Assembly: GCF_033958435.1 (NCBI RefSeq)
Contig: NC_134137.1
Coordinates: 241,660,501 to 241,724,500 of the forward strand
Source: Carettochelys insculpta
Lineage: Eukaryota > Chordata > Testudines > Carettochelyidae
Length of the DNA: 64,000 nt
Direction of reading: 5' to 3'
Each line of letters begins with the position of its first letter. Positions within the stretch are counted from its first letter, which is position 1. A model generated the notes under the pieces. The model ran no database searches. It saw only the letters and a program-made list of their open reading frames with translations, and had not been told where the DNA came from. The translations under genes and the position numbers were made by a program. This document shows, piece after piece, positions 34,571-46,346 of this stretch.

Positions 34571-34739
34571 GAGCTCTCATAGAGGGTGAAGGGAAAGTTA
34601 CACTCTGCAACTACACATGCTGACCATGTGGAACCCTGTAAATCTTCCTGGCACCCTAACCCCCTCTTGAAAAAATAAATTCAACCTTAACAAAGTCGAG
34701 CTAATCTCATAGCGTAAACATTGTAGAGAGAGTAGTTAT

Positions 34740-36105
34740 CAGTAATTCACAGGCATACTGGAAGACCAATAACAAGTAGGGCTCCACAGGGATCTGTTTT
34801 GGGGGTGATTCTGTATATGTATCCAATATGTACATATATGATTTAGATAAAGGCACTTATAAAGTTTGAAGATCATACCAAGCTGGGAGGTGTTGCAAGT
34901 GCTTTGGAGGATAGTATTGTAATTAAAAATATCTGAAAAAACTTGAGAAATGTTCTGAGGTAAATAAGATGAAATTCAATAAGGACAAATGCAAAGCACT
35001 TCACATTGGAAGGAACAGTAATTAGCACACATAGAAAAAGGTTAATGGCTACCTAGGAAGAAGTACTGTGGAAAGGGACTTAGGGATCGTAGTGGACCAT
35101 AAGCAAAATGAGTGAGCAGCATGAAACTGTTGAAAAAGAAAAGCAAACATTATTCTGGGATTTATTACTAGGGGGTATTGTGAAGAAGACACAAGCAATA
35201 ATTCTCTGCTGTTCTCCGCAGATTATGCCTCAGCTGGAGCATTGTGTCATGTACTTGGTACCGCATTTCAGGAAAAAAGTGGACTAATTGGATAAAGTCC
35301 AGAAAAGAGAAACAAAAATGCTGAAAGATCTAGAAAAAAAGATGTATGAGGGAGAATTGAAAGGACTGGGTTTGTTTGGTTTGGAAAAAAGAAGACTGAG
35401 CGGGGACATGATGGCTATGTCTACACTAGCCCAAAACTTCAAAATGGCCATGCAAATGCATATTCAGTACCTCGTTAGAATGCCAGCAGCCGTGGCACTT
35501 CGAAATTGATGCAGCTCAGCACCGTCACAGCTTGTCCCGGCGGGGGTCCTTTTCAAAAGGACCCTGTCAACTTCGAAATCCATTTATTCCTAACAGCAGA
35601 TAGGAATAAGGGGACTTCAAAGTTGATGGGGTCCTTTCAAAAAGGAGCCCCATCTCGACGAGCCGTGGCTGCCCGCATTCTAATGAGGTGCTGAATATGT
35701 ATTTCAACATTTCATAAGTAAACTTTGAAATGGCCATTTGCATAGCCATTTTGAAGTTTTGGGCTTGTGTAGATATGGACGATATGACCTTTCAAGTATC
35801 TAAAAGCTGTTACAGGGAGGGAAAAATATTCTTCTTAACCACTGAGGATACAACAAAAAACAATGGATTTAAACTGCAACGAGATAGGTTTAGGTTGGAT
35901 ATTAAATAAAATTCCTGTCAGGGTGGTTAAACACTGCAATAGATTATCCAGGTAATTATGAAATCTCCATCATTAGAGACTTTTTAGAGCAGTTTAGACA
36001 ATCACCTGTGATGATCTAGATGGTGCTTGATCCTGTCACGAGTGCAGGGGGCCAGACTTGATGACCTCTCAAGGTTCCTTCTAGTTCTATATCCCTATGT
36101 TTTGA
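34740..36105 (+). mobile_element. CR1 LINE 3' part, with a MITE inside
   Basis: Degraded CR1 ORF2 C-terminal sequence: CTGGAAGGCCAAT-like start, then TAGATAAAGGCACTTATAAA, GGACTTAGGGATCGTAGTGG and CAGAAAAGAGAAACAAAAATG. It continues after the MITE with CTTTCAAGTATCTAAAAGCTG and ends GGTTCCTTCTAGTTCTATA. Many stops; inactive. Confidence 0.85.
35413..35780. mobile_element. Palindromic MITE, family B, nested in CR1
   Basis: Left end GGCTATGTCTACACTAGCCC and right arm CATTTTGAAGTTTTGGGC then TTGTGTAGATATGG. Shows the same arms (AAACTTCAAAATGGCCATG, CTTATTCCTA) as the 57.4 kb copy, more decayed. Confidence 0.8.
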
Positions 36106-36341
36106 CTTGCCTGTGGACTTTTTTCTATTGCCCCCATGAAATCTAGTGTAAATCCCTTTTCACTATGCTCTTCTGAGTGTATCCAAACATTTTCTTCTCC
36201 TCCCATGTTCGGTAGATCTCTCATCTCTACACATAATCTAATGTATTTCTCTTCTCAATAGCCCTGTCCATTAGGGAAGTTTTTTAAATGCTGCATGCTG
36301 TCAGAGAGCCAAAACGTTTATATACCATTAAACTATACAAT

Positions 36342-37579
36342 ACCTCTGTAGTGAGTCAGTATGGCCTCCTGCAGACCCGGAGGCAGGGGAGACTATGCAG
36401 AGGCCCTGGTGGGCGGGGCCGGAGCCAGGAGACCAGAGGCCCGCCCCTCAGAGGGCGGGGCCAAGGGCTAGAAGAGCCAAAGGCAGGACTCGGGACCCAT
36501 TCAGGCAGGGAGGACGTGCCTGCATGAGCTCCTCGGCACCAAAGGGAGAGGGCCTGCGGCCGCCCGGCCAGGCCAGAGGAGCAGGCCCCCAGAGGCTCCA
36601 AGCAATCCCGGGTCCATACGCCCCAAGGGGACTACCCGGACTTCCCAGACCTACCAGGACCTTCCCGCCGGCGGAGACCCCCCGCCTTGGAAGAGGCCCC
36701 AGGAGCGGGCTGCCCCAAAGTCCCGGCGGATCCTTACAGCACTCAGACCCAGGATCGCCTTGCGTCTCCTGTATTACCGCTGCCCGACTACCCTAACGAC
36801 ATTGTTATGGACGACTGGCCGGAGCCCCCGAAGGTGGATGACCCGGAGGAGACTGACCTAGGGGGACCCCTCGACCAGATGGACTGGGACCTTCCGCCGG
36901 CAGAGGGTGAGGTAGGAAGTGGCCCGGGGAACGACGCTCACGAACCAATGGCGGTGTGTTGCGGTCTGGATCCCCACTGCCGGGGTTGCGTGTGAGCGAC
37001 CCCCAGGGTGCCGGGCCGGGTCTCAGTGGAGTGGGAGGGCCTGCGACCCCCTACCCCACTTCCTTGACAGGGCCAGCCTGTGCTGGGCCTGCACTTAAAC
37101 CCTTGGGTTGTTGCCCCGCCCCAAACTGAGGGCTGGGCCTGTGTTTAAACCCTTGGGTTGCTGCCCTGCCCCAAACTGAGGGCTGGGCCTGTGGTTACAC
37201 CTTGTGTTGCTGCCCCGCCCCAAACTGGGGCTGGGATTGTGTTTAAATCTTGTGTTTCTGCCCCGCCCCAAACTGAGGGCTGGGCCCAGAACTGTGCTAG
37301 TACTTGGGGACTGCTGCCCTACCCTGAACTGAGGGCCGGGCATAGAACTGTACTATCACCCGTGAACTGCTGCCTTGCCCTGGACTGAGGGCTGGGCCCA
37401 GAACTATACTACTCTTGTGAACTGCGGCCCCGCCCCAGGTTGAGGATTGGGGCCTGTATGGTGTTGTAGCGGTGAGCCGCTGACCACCTGAACTGAGTAC
37501 GGGCTGGTGCTCTAACCCCTTATTGCTGCCGCCCGCCCTAGGCCAAGGGGCTGGGCGTCTTTGGACGTGTTACAACCTC
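36342..37579. mobile_element. Solo LTR with 5-bp target duplication
   Basis: Starts TGTAGTGAGTCAG at 36347 and ends GACGTGTTACA at 37574, giving TGTA...TACA inverted termini. The duplication ACCTC is present on both sides (36342-36346, 37575-37579). The 1,228-bp interior is GC-rich, unlike the flanks, and contains a 50-bp minisatellite. A lone LTR of this kind arises by recombination between two LTRs of a retroelement. Gypsy versus endogenous retrovirus cannot be decided without an internal region. Confidence 0.75.
37083..37465. repeat. Minisatellite inside the solo LTR
   Basis: About seven units of 48-60 bp built on TGCCCCGCCCCAAACTGAGG followed by GCTGGGCCTG. The first two units are exactly 50 bp apart and nearly identical; later ones diverge. 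Confidence 0.85.
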
Positions 37580-38217
37580 TCTGAGGTATTTTACAGCTGA
37601 GGATCTGAGGCATATTTTCCAATGGTCTAAGTTAGCAGTGTAGCCATTGGACAATTCTTCCTCTCCCAGTCAAGGACCGTGAATCAGGAAACTTGGGTTC
37701 TAGAGCTGCTGCAAATTCTTTGTGCAATCTGCCATTGTTTCATAGCCTTGGTTTCTTCTTCAATAAAATGGAGAGGGTTCTTTCTCCAGGGGATATTATG
37801 TAGTCTGTCTATAAAATGCTTTGAACTGTTCCAAGGCATTTAGAAGTAATTATTTCCATAGCGCAGAAGACATGTTATGCCTGCATAACTGGCTAGTTTA
37901 CAGGTGGGAATAGAAATATAAGTACTTTGAAGATGAGTACAACCAAAAATTATTTTGCAGATGGAAAACTGCCATATGGAAGGATGAGGAAGAAATCATA
38001 GAGGACGTTAACTTAAGCAAAAATGAGTGTAGGGTAGAAGAAAGCCAGTGTGGTGCAAACTTTTGTTGAAGACCCAAAGTGTGGGCTAGATTTTCAGACA
38101 AACTCTCAACTTTTCATTGAAACTGAGCCACATTTTTGGAAAAGCATGTATGGTTTCAGCCAGGTGACAGCCATTTTCTATGGTTCACATGCACCATTGT
38201 CTGGACACTCTCTAGTC
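37580..38217. other. No recognised feature
   Basis: Nothing recognised between the LTR and the MITE. Confidence 0.35.
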
Positions 38218-38220
38218 AGA

Positions 38221-38931
38221 AGCCGTGTCTACACGTGCACGCTACTTCGAAGTAGCGGCACTAACTTTGAAATAGCGCCCGTCACGGCTACACGCGCTGG
38301 GCGCTATTTCGAAGTTAACTTCGACGTTAGGCGGCGAGACGTCGAAGTCGCTAACCCCATGAGGGGATAGGAATAGCGCCCTACTTCGATGTTCAACGTC
38401 GAAGTAGGGACCGTGTAGTCGTTGCACGTCCCGCAACTTCGAAATAGCGGGGTCCGCCATGGCGACCATCAGCTGAGGGGTTGAGAGACGCTCTCTCTCG
38501 AGCCCCTGTGGGGCTCTGTGGTCACCGTGGGCAGCAGCCCTTAGCCCAGGGCTTCTGGCTGCTGCTGCGGCAGCTGGGGATCCATGCTGCAGGCACAGGG
38601 TCTGCAACCAGTTGTCAGCTCTGTGTATCTTGTGTTGTTTAGTACAACTGTGTCTGGGAGGGGCCCTTTAAGGGAGCGGCTTGCTGTTGAGTCTGCCCTG
38701 TGACCCTGTCTGCAGCTGTGCCTGGCACCCTTATTTCGATGTGTGCTACTTTGGCATGTAGACGTTCCCTCGCAGCGCCTATTTCGATGTGGTGCCATGC
38801 AACGTCGAAGTTGAACATCGACGTTGCCAGCCCTGGAGGACGTGTAGACGTTACTCATCGAAATAGCCTATTTTGATGTTGCTACATTGAAATAAGCTAT
38901 TTCGATGTAGGCTTCATGTGTAGACGTAGCC
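38221..38931. mobile_element. Large PIF/Harbinger-type MITE, family A, copy 2
   Basis: Inverted relative to 504-1185 and closely similar through its length. Ends AGCCGTGTCTACACG and, inverted, GGCTACGTCTACACATGAAG. Flanked by AGA (38218-38220, 38932-38934). Confidence 0.8.
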
Positions 38932-38934
38932 AGA

Positions 38935-41900
38935 AAGAGGCAAATCAAAGAGACCAACAAACATTCAGAGTTTTGGAAGGACTGACTTGTGGAAAGAGGT
39001 ATATGTGGGTATATAAATTAGCTGAAGATAGGTAAGGGCTATATCTACAAATATTTGAAGGGGTACATATCTAAGAACAAGAAGAATCATTTTGGACGGT
39101 ACATGCTAGGTGTAACTAGGAATAGTCAGATGAAATTCAGAAATCAACTTCCTGAAAGTGTTTTAGTGGAATATCCTTTTTTTCTGGCAGAACGCACCGG
39201 AACAGAGTTCTGGCACCTTTTTTCCGTTAGAACACCAGAAAAATTTTCACCGCCAGTTCTGCAGCAGCAGGTGGACTGGGGCAGGAGCCCCCACGGCCTC
39301 ACAACAGTCTGAGACTGTGGCATTAAAACTGAACACCTAACCCTTATGAGGAATCATCAGACTTGAGTTCTGGCACCTTTTTTTTTCCCTAGAAAAAAAG
39401 GCTCTGGATGTAATCCAGCTTGTTTGGAACATTTAGAACACATACAGGGCTAGAACTTGGGTCAAATTCCTGGCCTTCCCGAGAGACACTGTTTTATCCT
39501 TCAAAGAAATGAGACAATAATTTTATTTAAATCAATATTCACCACTTTTCTGGCATGATGACAAGATGAGAAATATTAGACTGAGGAGGCTACGTTTTGG
39601 ATGTTCTCTTCCTTTTACTGGAATAACTAAAATGAGTGTTAGTTCACAAGAGGCACTGAAGAAAAAGATAACTCCATCGTGACAGGGTTAGATATAGCAC
39701 CCTCTGCTACTGGCTTCACCAGATCTTCAGTGTACAAAGACTAGGCATTGTGTTTAGACCATAGAATATAAAAGACTGCGTCAAGTAAGTATCAGTGCCT
39801 AATTTAATTTAAAAGACTTTGAAGGAAACACCATTATTAATCCTTTTTAATTAGTCATATACTGGTAGTAAAAGATGGGTTGTGTCAGGGTAGTGGCAAT
39901 GCAGGGTTCTGGTGGTAGAGACCTGAACATCTAAGTTATTGTTTATGTCTGCGCTAGCAACAAAGCATAAATGCTCCTCTCTGACAACTGGGAGTCCCTA
40001 ATTCCTTTTTTTGCCTCACACCTATTTCCAAGGGAAGAGGGAAATATAAGGGAGGTATACTGAATGGGTAAGGGTGGGACTTGATAAGCTAGGGGGCAGA
40101 GTCAGACAAACAGTTCTCTCTGCACCTATGCAATCTGTCATCTGTAGCTGAGAAGCACAGAAGAGGAGAAAAGGGACAAACAACAGGAGAGAGTATGCGC
40201 TGCTTGCCAGATGGCTTCAGGTTTTTTTTCCATTTTTTTCCCGTGTCTGTGTGGAATCTCCCTTTTTAAATGAAGCACCCTAGTAAATGTTTGTAATGTA
40301 GCTTTATTTGCAAATGTTAGTTAACAGAACTCTGTTGGCAGCAATTGTCTGGTTACCCTTAAGCTCTGTAAAATGAACTGGACTGAATATTTCTGGTGTT
40401 TGTTTAGCATAGGTTCATCTTGTGAATTGGATGGGCTGAAAGGCTTCTTGCTTTAAATTTACATGTGCAACTAGCTTTCTAGCATAATGGGAAATGTCTA
40501 GAGAAAATGAAGATTCAAAGTATTTATCTATCAGCAGTGTGATTAACAAGGGTATTTTTTCACTTTGCAAAATGCATTAAAATTAGTTCTTTTGATGACA
40601 AATCTACTACCCCAAGTAAACCTTACATGAAATACCTGGGATGAGCGGCTCTATTTAGAAGTATTAAAATGGCAATATATTCACTCATGGAATAAGACCC
40701 TTGAACAATGAAACAAGAAAGTTCATTTTAACAAAAGACAGCAACTAAGGCTGAAATTCCATTTTAAATTACTCTGTTGTGCTGATACTGTAGCAGATCA
40801 TAGGGTATGTTTTGAGGCCCTCTGAGAGGAGCAGAGCAGCTGCAAGTAATAGGCATCCGCACTTGAGTTACAGCCATCATTTCAGCATTAATTCCAGTAT
40901 TGCCTGAGGGTAAGTTAAACCTGTAATATTATATTTCTATTTTTATGGACATATGTAAGAATTGAAGCACTTTTTAAAATGTCTTTTCAGAAAACAGATT
41001 TCTAACGCCTGCAAAACTGTTACACTCTGATATAAAAATAAATCTAGGTATGTGTTAGCACATATTAGACTATAGATATTCAAATCTCTCTTAGGAAATA
41101 CATGCTGAGTTTTCTTGGCCAAATTTTCCACCCTGTTCAACAACTTCACTTAGGTCATTGAAATGATCACCAGTTTAACCTGTTTAGCAAAACAGAATCA
41201 GGTCCTAGATCTTTCATTAAACACACTGCATTTACATAGATCTACCCAAAAATCATTGTGAGTTAATGTAACATGTTAAAGTACCAAGTCCTTTTTTTTT
41301 GTTTTTTTCAACTTGGCCAAAACTTTGACTGAGCACATCAGGAATTACAACTTCAGGATCAGGCCTTTCATATATGCAACTGGCCATTCTCAGTCTTAAA
41401 ACTGTCCTACAATGTAGACATCCTAGCCAAGTTTTCCAAAATGCAACATAACAAAGCTCCGTATTTTAAACCTATATATAGAATGCTTTAGAAGAACTTA
41501 GTCAACTTATAGATTCTCAGAAAACAGAAGCACTGATAAATTTGCAGCTGTAGCAGTTCTGTCTGCACTAAAAGACACTTATGTTCACCAAATTTAAAAT
41601 TATTTGATAGAATCACCTAAGAAGAAAGTAAGGAGCATCTATTACTTGTATTGTGCTATTTTAGTAATTTGGAGCCTTGTTTTGTTTCATTGTCATTTCA
41701 GTGAATCTCAGTTTACCACCCCGCTCCAAAATTCTTATTGTCTAGTTATTTCCTGTGTCTTCATTGTCTAATATGGGCTTCTGATTTAATTTCAGAGCCT
41801 CTGAGTGACAACAGGTGACAGGCTGGTGGCTCACACTGTTGTGTCACGGAAGAGTTCCAGGATAACGGCAGAAAGACATCTTATCAGTTATCGGAGAAAG

Positions 41901-41953
41901 CCCAGGACGGAAAGAACACACAATAACTTCTTTTATGATTTTAAATATTGATC
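38935..41953. other. Upstream region of the KCNQ1-like exon
   Basis: Includes a short duplicated segment with GAGTTCTGGCACC at about 39,205 and 39,366. Otherwise no repeat ends or exons. The last 150 bp (GTGACAACAGGTGACAGGC onwards) may be 5' UTR or promoter; no CpG island or TATA box is obvious. Confidence 0.4.
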
Positions 41954-41998
41954 ATGGTTAGCAGTATTTGTGCTGCATTACAGAATGTCTTGTGGTAA
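41954..41998 (+). promoter_or_regulatory. Short upstream ORF overlapping the KCNQ1-like start
   Basis: ATG at 41954 in a strong context (A at -3, G at +4) opens 14 codons and a stop at 41996-41998, out of frame with and overlapping the main ATG at 41985. If the mRNA includes it, it would lower translation of the channel. A possible acceptor TGCTGCATTACAG ending at 41983 would remove it. Confidence 0.4.
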
Positions 41999-42388
41999 TG
42001 GTGAAACTGGTGGGCATGCTACGTATAAGCTCTGTGATCAGGCCCAAAGCACCAGCTCCCAGTTAGGCACTCTGAATGGACACAGGAAGCCTTCAAGATT
42101 GTTGGAAGTCACAGGGAATTTAAACAATATGCAATATTCTTCAGTGGCACTAGTTCCAGATGCCATGGTGAATAATGGATCAGGACTTCCCTGTAACTCC
42201 GAGAAAGACACAAAGGATTCAGTTTTCCAGCTCAGCAACCAATCTATGACAGGAAGTGAAATCCGTAGGACCTACACAGCCAAGTGTTTCTATGGCCCTT
42301 ATTTAACCAAAACTAGCATGCAGGGAGATGTCTACAACTTCCTGGAGAGGCCTAGTGGATGGAAGTGTTTTATTTACCATTTTACTGT
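41985..42388 (+). CDS. KCNQ1: KCNQ1-type voltage-gated potassium channel, first coding exon (rest outside window)
   Basis: 404 nt (134 codons plus 2 nt) ending in donor GTAAGT. The last residues, [20 protein letters not shown] then HFTV, match the KCNQ1 pre-S1 region and the start of helix S1. The exon stops inside the Val codon after HFT, the position and phase at which KCNQ1 exon 1 ends. The first 100 or so residues are cytosolic, Ser/Asn/Gly-rich and unlike the Pro/Ala-rich mammalian KCNQ1 N terminus. KCNQ1 subunits form tetrameric Kv7.1 channels (I-Ks with KCNE partners) in the plasma membrane. The ATG at 41985 is the first in this frame after a stop at 41949. Gly-Asp where KCNQ1 has Gly-Arg, and linkage to MRPS35, suggest a KCNQ1 paralogue; the symbol is the nearest family name. 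No exon 2 was found downstream in the window. Confidence 0.85.
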
Positions 42389-42515
42389 GTAAGTACCTAT
42401 ACTTCTACATAATTTCTTATGTCAGAGTTGTATGAAAATGATCTAAAAGAACCCAGAGTACTATGAGTCAGTCTGGCACCCTTACTCATTTGCCTGGTTT
42501 TTGCTCACACAAGTA

Positions 42516-42821
42516 CAGGTCGAACCTCTGTCATCTGGCACCCTTGGGACCTGACTTGTGCTAGATGGGAGGTCAATATTTTCTAGCACATTACCAACAC
42601 TTCCATGGTCTACTGGGCTCTTAGAAGACATTTAGGGGTAAATTATAGGTAAATAACACCACAGAACACTGACAGCCAGGACTGGTGGCTGCAAACAAAC
42701 TTTATAGGACCACAGAAAACTTGGCCATGCCCATGATAACTGGTCATTTAGATAACTAAAATCATGGTAGATTATGGAGTTTGCTGGATGACAAAGTTCT
42801 GGTTTAGAGAGGTACAACCTG
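42516..42821. mobile_element. Tigger-like MITE
   Basis: Ends CAGGTCGAACCTCTGTC and, inverted, CAGGTTGTACCTCTCTAA, each beside TA (42514-42515, 42822-42823). 306 bp, in intron 1 of the KCNQ1-like gene. Confidence 0.7.
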
Positions 42822-42823
42822 TA

Positions 42824-43298
42824 GTTCCATTGAAATGGATAGAATTACTTGTTTCAAAGAAAGATTTGGCTTAATACCAGTTAACTTTTCTAGCATGGCT
42901 CACTGGAGTCCTTCAGTGTTTTTATTTTTACTTATGAGTTCTCTTTCAACTACTGTGCTTCATCTTTGTTATTTCCAACACAAAAAAGGTCCAGTACTAT
43001 TGCCTCACTTTCATCTTTGTCTTAATTTATTTGTATTGTTCCAACTGAAGATATCATGGCTTTTGCAAACAAGAGAATGTGTAAGACTTAGTTCTGGTTA
43101 GATACATGGTATGTCTGTAGATGCACATTGATCAGCCTGCAGTTGCAAAACTCTTTTAAAGACATTTTTGAAGGCAACATGTTGTATAAACACTCAAACT
43201 CTTCACTTTTACTTTCCGTTTGGATTAATTAACACAACTTGGAGTTATCAGTGTTAGCTACAAACTTTGCCACAAATTAGTCATTTACATGTTTAGTA
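42824..43298. other. Intron, no feature recognised
   Basis: AT-rich; nothing recognised. Confidence 0.35.
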
Positions 43299-43840
43299 CA
43301 GCAAACCCTCGATTTATGTGGAGGTTGCAGCCAGGGCAACTGCCGCATAAATCAAATTTTGCCTAAAATGGAGGAGGTTGGGGAGATCCCTGGAATTCCC
43401 CTAGCTAGGGGGTAGTGGGTGGCAGGAGCGTCTGCTTCAGCCAGTGGCTCTGGCTCCCCCTGCAGGTGGGCAGGGACCAGTTTAGGGGTGGGTCAGGGCA
43501 CCTCCTGCTCCAGCCGCTGGCCATGTGGAGCAGCCATGGCGCCCCTGCCACCCTCCCCAGCTGCAGCGTGGCTTGGCCCCAGCAAGAACCAGCTTGGGTG
43601 GCGGCAGAACCAGCCGTGGTGCTGGAGCCCTGGGCAGCTGCAGCTGCAGCGTGTCTTGGCCCTGGGCAGCTCCGCCGGGCAGCTGCAAGGCGGGAGATGC
43701 CTCCTAAGGAGCCCCTGAGCCGGCCGGCAGCATGGGGGTAAGCAGAGAGGCAGGGTACAAGAAAATAGGGTCCCCTTAGACTTGGCTCACGTTAATATAA
43801 AAACGCATAAGTTGAGTCTGCGCAAAGCGAGGGTCTACTG
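43299..43840. mobile_element. Tigger-like nonautonomous element, GC-rich core
   Basis: Ends CAGCAAACCCTCGATTTATG and, inverted, CAGTAGACCCTCGCTTTGCG, each beside TA. The interior is G+C-rich with long chance open frames. Confidence 0.75.
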
Positions 43841-43842
43841 TA

Positions 43843-44883
43843 CACAGTCAGAGAAAATGAAGGCTTTGATTTATCTATGCAGCCGTATATGTTGTACATT
43901 GATACAGCATGAGTTGGTAAATACTGATGCAGATACATGCCCTCTCAGGGGTGTCTCTTTTTTGAAAGTTCAGAAATGGTAACCCCAGCTTTTTGTTACA
44001 GAAAAAGGCCTGAATGTGCCTTCACTGGATCAAGTGGGAGTTTCACCACTGACTGGAATGAGAGTAGGATTGAGTCCCTCCCCCTCCGCCAAGTCTTTGT
44101 TATGAAGAAAAATGGAGCATATTGCTCTTGTGTTTGACTCAGAATACTTTCTTAGGGCCTGATCCTATGTTCCTTATCCTAAGAAAACCACCACTAACTT
44201 CAAGTAAGCAAGGCAGTGCCAAATGCTTTTGAAAAAAAGACTTAGAAAGATATAACAATGATCTAAAATGAGGGTAAACCATGATGCCTCTGTTAGTCAT
44301 AAGGCAGATATTCTTATAGCTATTTCCTCTCTGCCTCAAGATTATCTAGGCTTTTATCAAATGATGTTTTGCTTTATGAAATTTTGCCAAGTAAAAGGAT
44401 AGGGCCTCTTTCAAGGACTATACTTACAGCATATAATCATGCCTACAGCTTAAAGAGATTTCATTTGTGTTGATTTAAATATGTGAATGGTCATGGTTTA
44501 AGCCTATTTGAGGCTGGGATTTATTTGTCTCACTAAAGTGCGTTTGAGATTTGAAATACTGACGATGAAAGCAAACTAAGGCTGACCTTTAATTTGTGCT
44601 TGTTGCAATGATTTTTAAACTAAACAGCAGTTGGGGAAACCACTGGAGTTCATAGAAAATTGTTTAATTTTTTAAATCTTCATAATGATTTTAGCAAAAC
44701 TAAAAAGCACTAAATTCCCCCACACTCGCACATTGCCTTTAAAATCTTTTCATTAAAAGTTTGTTTTGATTAAAAGAAAACTTTGATATGATTCTTTAGA
44801 CATTAGGTGCATCTAAATGTCTACCTAAGTGCTATACCTCCCTAATGATCAGATAGGATAGTGTGTGTGTGTGTGTGTGTGTG

Positions 44884-44919
<36 letters not shown>

Positions 44920-46340
44920 GCAAAAGGAGTATCGAAAGTTGAAATGTAATTATTAATTTTTGTTATTAAACTAAGTTGGTGTCTTGAAAAAACACTTTAA
45001 AATGTTGTCCATTACAGGCATAATAAATTTGTAAGTGTTCCACATCTTATGTGAATCATTAGGCTCTTAACTCCCTTCTGCCTTGTATGTAATTGAAAAC
45101 TTATGAATAAACCTATCTGTGTAGAATGTGGTTTTCATTAAGTCTCCTCAGATTCTCCACATTCTGCAGTGCCAACATTAGTCATTTCCAAATGCTTGGG
45201 GCTCTTATAACCAAATGGGATTTGAGTCAGGTAAAAAAGATAGACATTTCCAGTTCAGATATGAAAAGCATGCATTCTGTGAAAAAAGGCAATGTAGAAT
45301 GTGAAACTTGCCAGCCCACCCGTATTCTGAAATTATTATGAGCACCTATTGTCTCGTGTATTATTTATAATTATTTATAATTTCCCTGGTGTCTTAAACT
45401 GTCTTTTAAAGGAAAAAAAACTTGATAAAATCTGACTCAAAATTTACTACCTGCCCCTCAAATTGTTGTAATCTATAAATCTGAAAACTAGAAAAGAGAA
45501 CAGGTTATTTTTTCTTAATTTATGTTAGCTATTTATCTCAGTGGAATTATTCCTGATTTATCCTTCTGTAACTAATGTCATGGTTACATCCTAAACATAT
45601 TAAAGAGTTTTGAAGGACTGGTCTGTTTAGGAATTTTCTCATCCTTGCCTCTGTTATCTTATATGTTTATTTACAAATTAACACCCCAGTCCTGCAAATC
45701 CTTACCTGAGTACTTCTTACATTTGTCACCTATGCTTCACCCGGCATACAAGGGTTTAAGTTAAGTAAGTCACTTAGGCAAGTGACTCCTGAAAACACTA
45801 AGGCGAACAGTGTGAAAGATTACGTGTGGACAAAAAGAGAATAGGAGGCAGCAGGAGCAGCCTGATAGCAGCGATGCACAGTATATGGTGTCTTGCTTCT
45901 CTTTTGTGCCAAACATTTTTTCTGATGCTACTGAAGCTACGTAAAGTACTGGATATCAGTATAACTTAGGCTGTCTACACTAGAGCATAAAGTCAATTTT
46001 AAGACACTTAACTCAATTTACAATGTGACTGTCTTCACTGAAATTCTCATCAGGTCACTTTTAAGGGGTGGTAATGTCAACTTTCTTGCCCCACCCCTCT
46101 GACATGGTGTAACACCAAGTTCAAATTTACAAGGTCAAATTAATGCTAGTATGGAAACTGTTACTTTCAATAGATTTTATTGGCCTCCAGGGGTATCCTG
46201 TAATGCCCCAATTGTGTCTGTTCTGGCTACTTTTGCCTCTGCTGCTCTCCAGATGTGCAGGAAGTAGGAAGCAGGAACTCAGGACAATTTGAATTTGTTT
46301 TATTTCTGGCCAGAGTGGCGATCACATCTCATTGGCATTC
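43843..46340. other. Intron with no recognised gene
   Basis: One MITE-like end GGCTGTCTACACTAGAG at about 45970. Otherwise unassigned. Confidence 0.4.
44861..44916. repeat. TG/TA microsatellite
   Basis: (GT)n of about 11 units passing through GTATGTAT into (AT)n of about 14 units. Confidence 0.95.
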
Positions 46341-46346
46341 TCTCAA

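Noticed and set aside
36395..36995. Open frames of 102-133 codons in the GC-rich block, with an acidic stretch DDWPEPPKVDDPEETD
   Set aside because: The block lies inside a solo LTR with TG...CA ends and a 5-bp duplication. No second exon or known domain supports a host gene.
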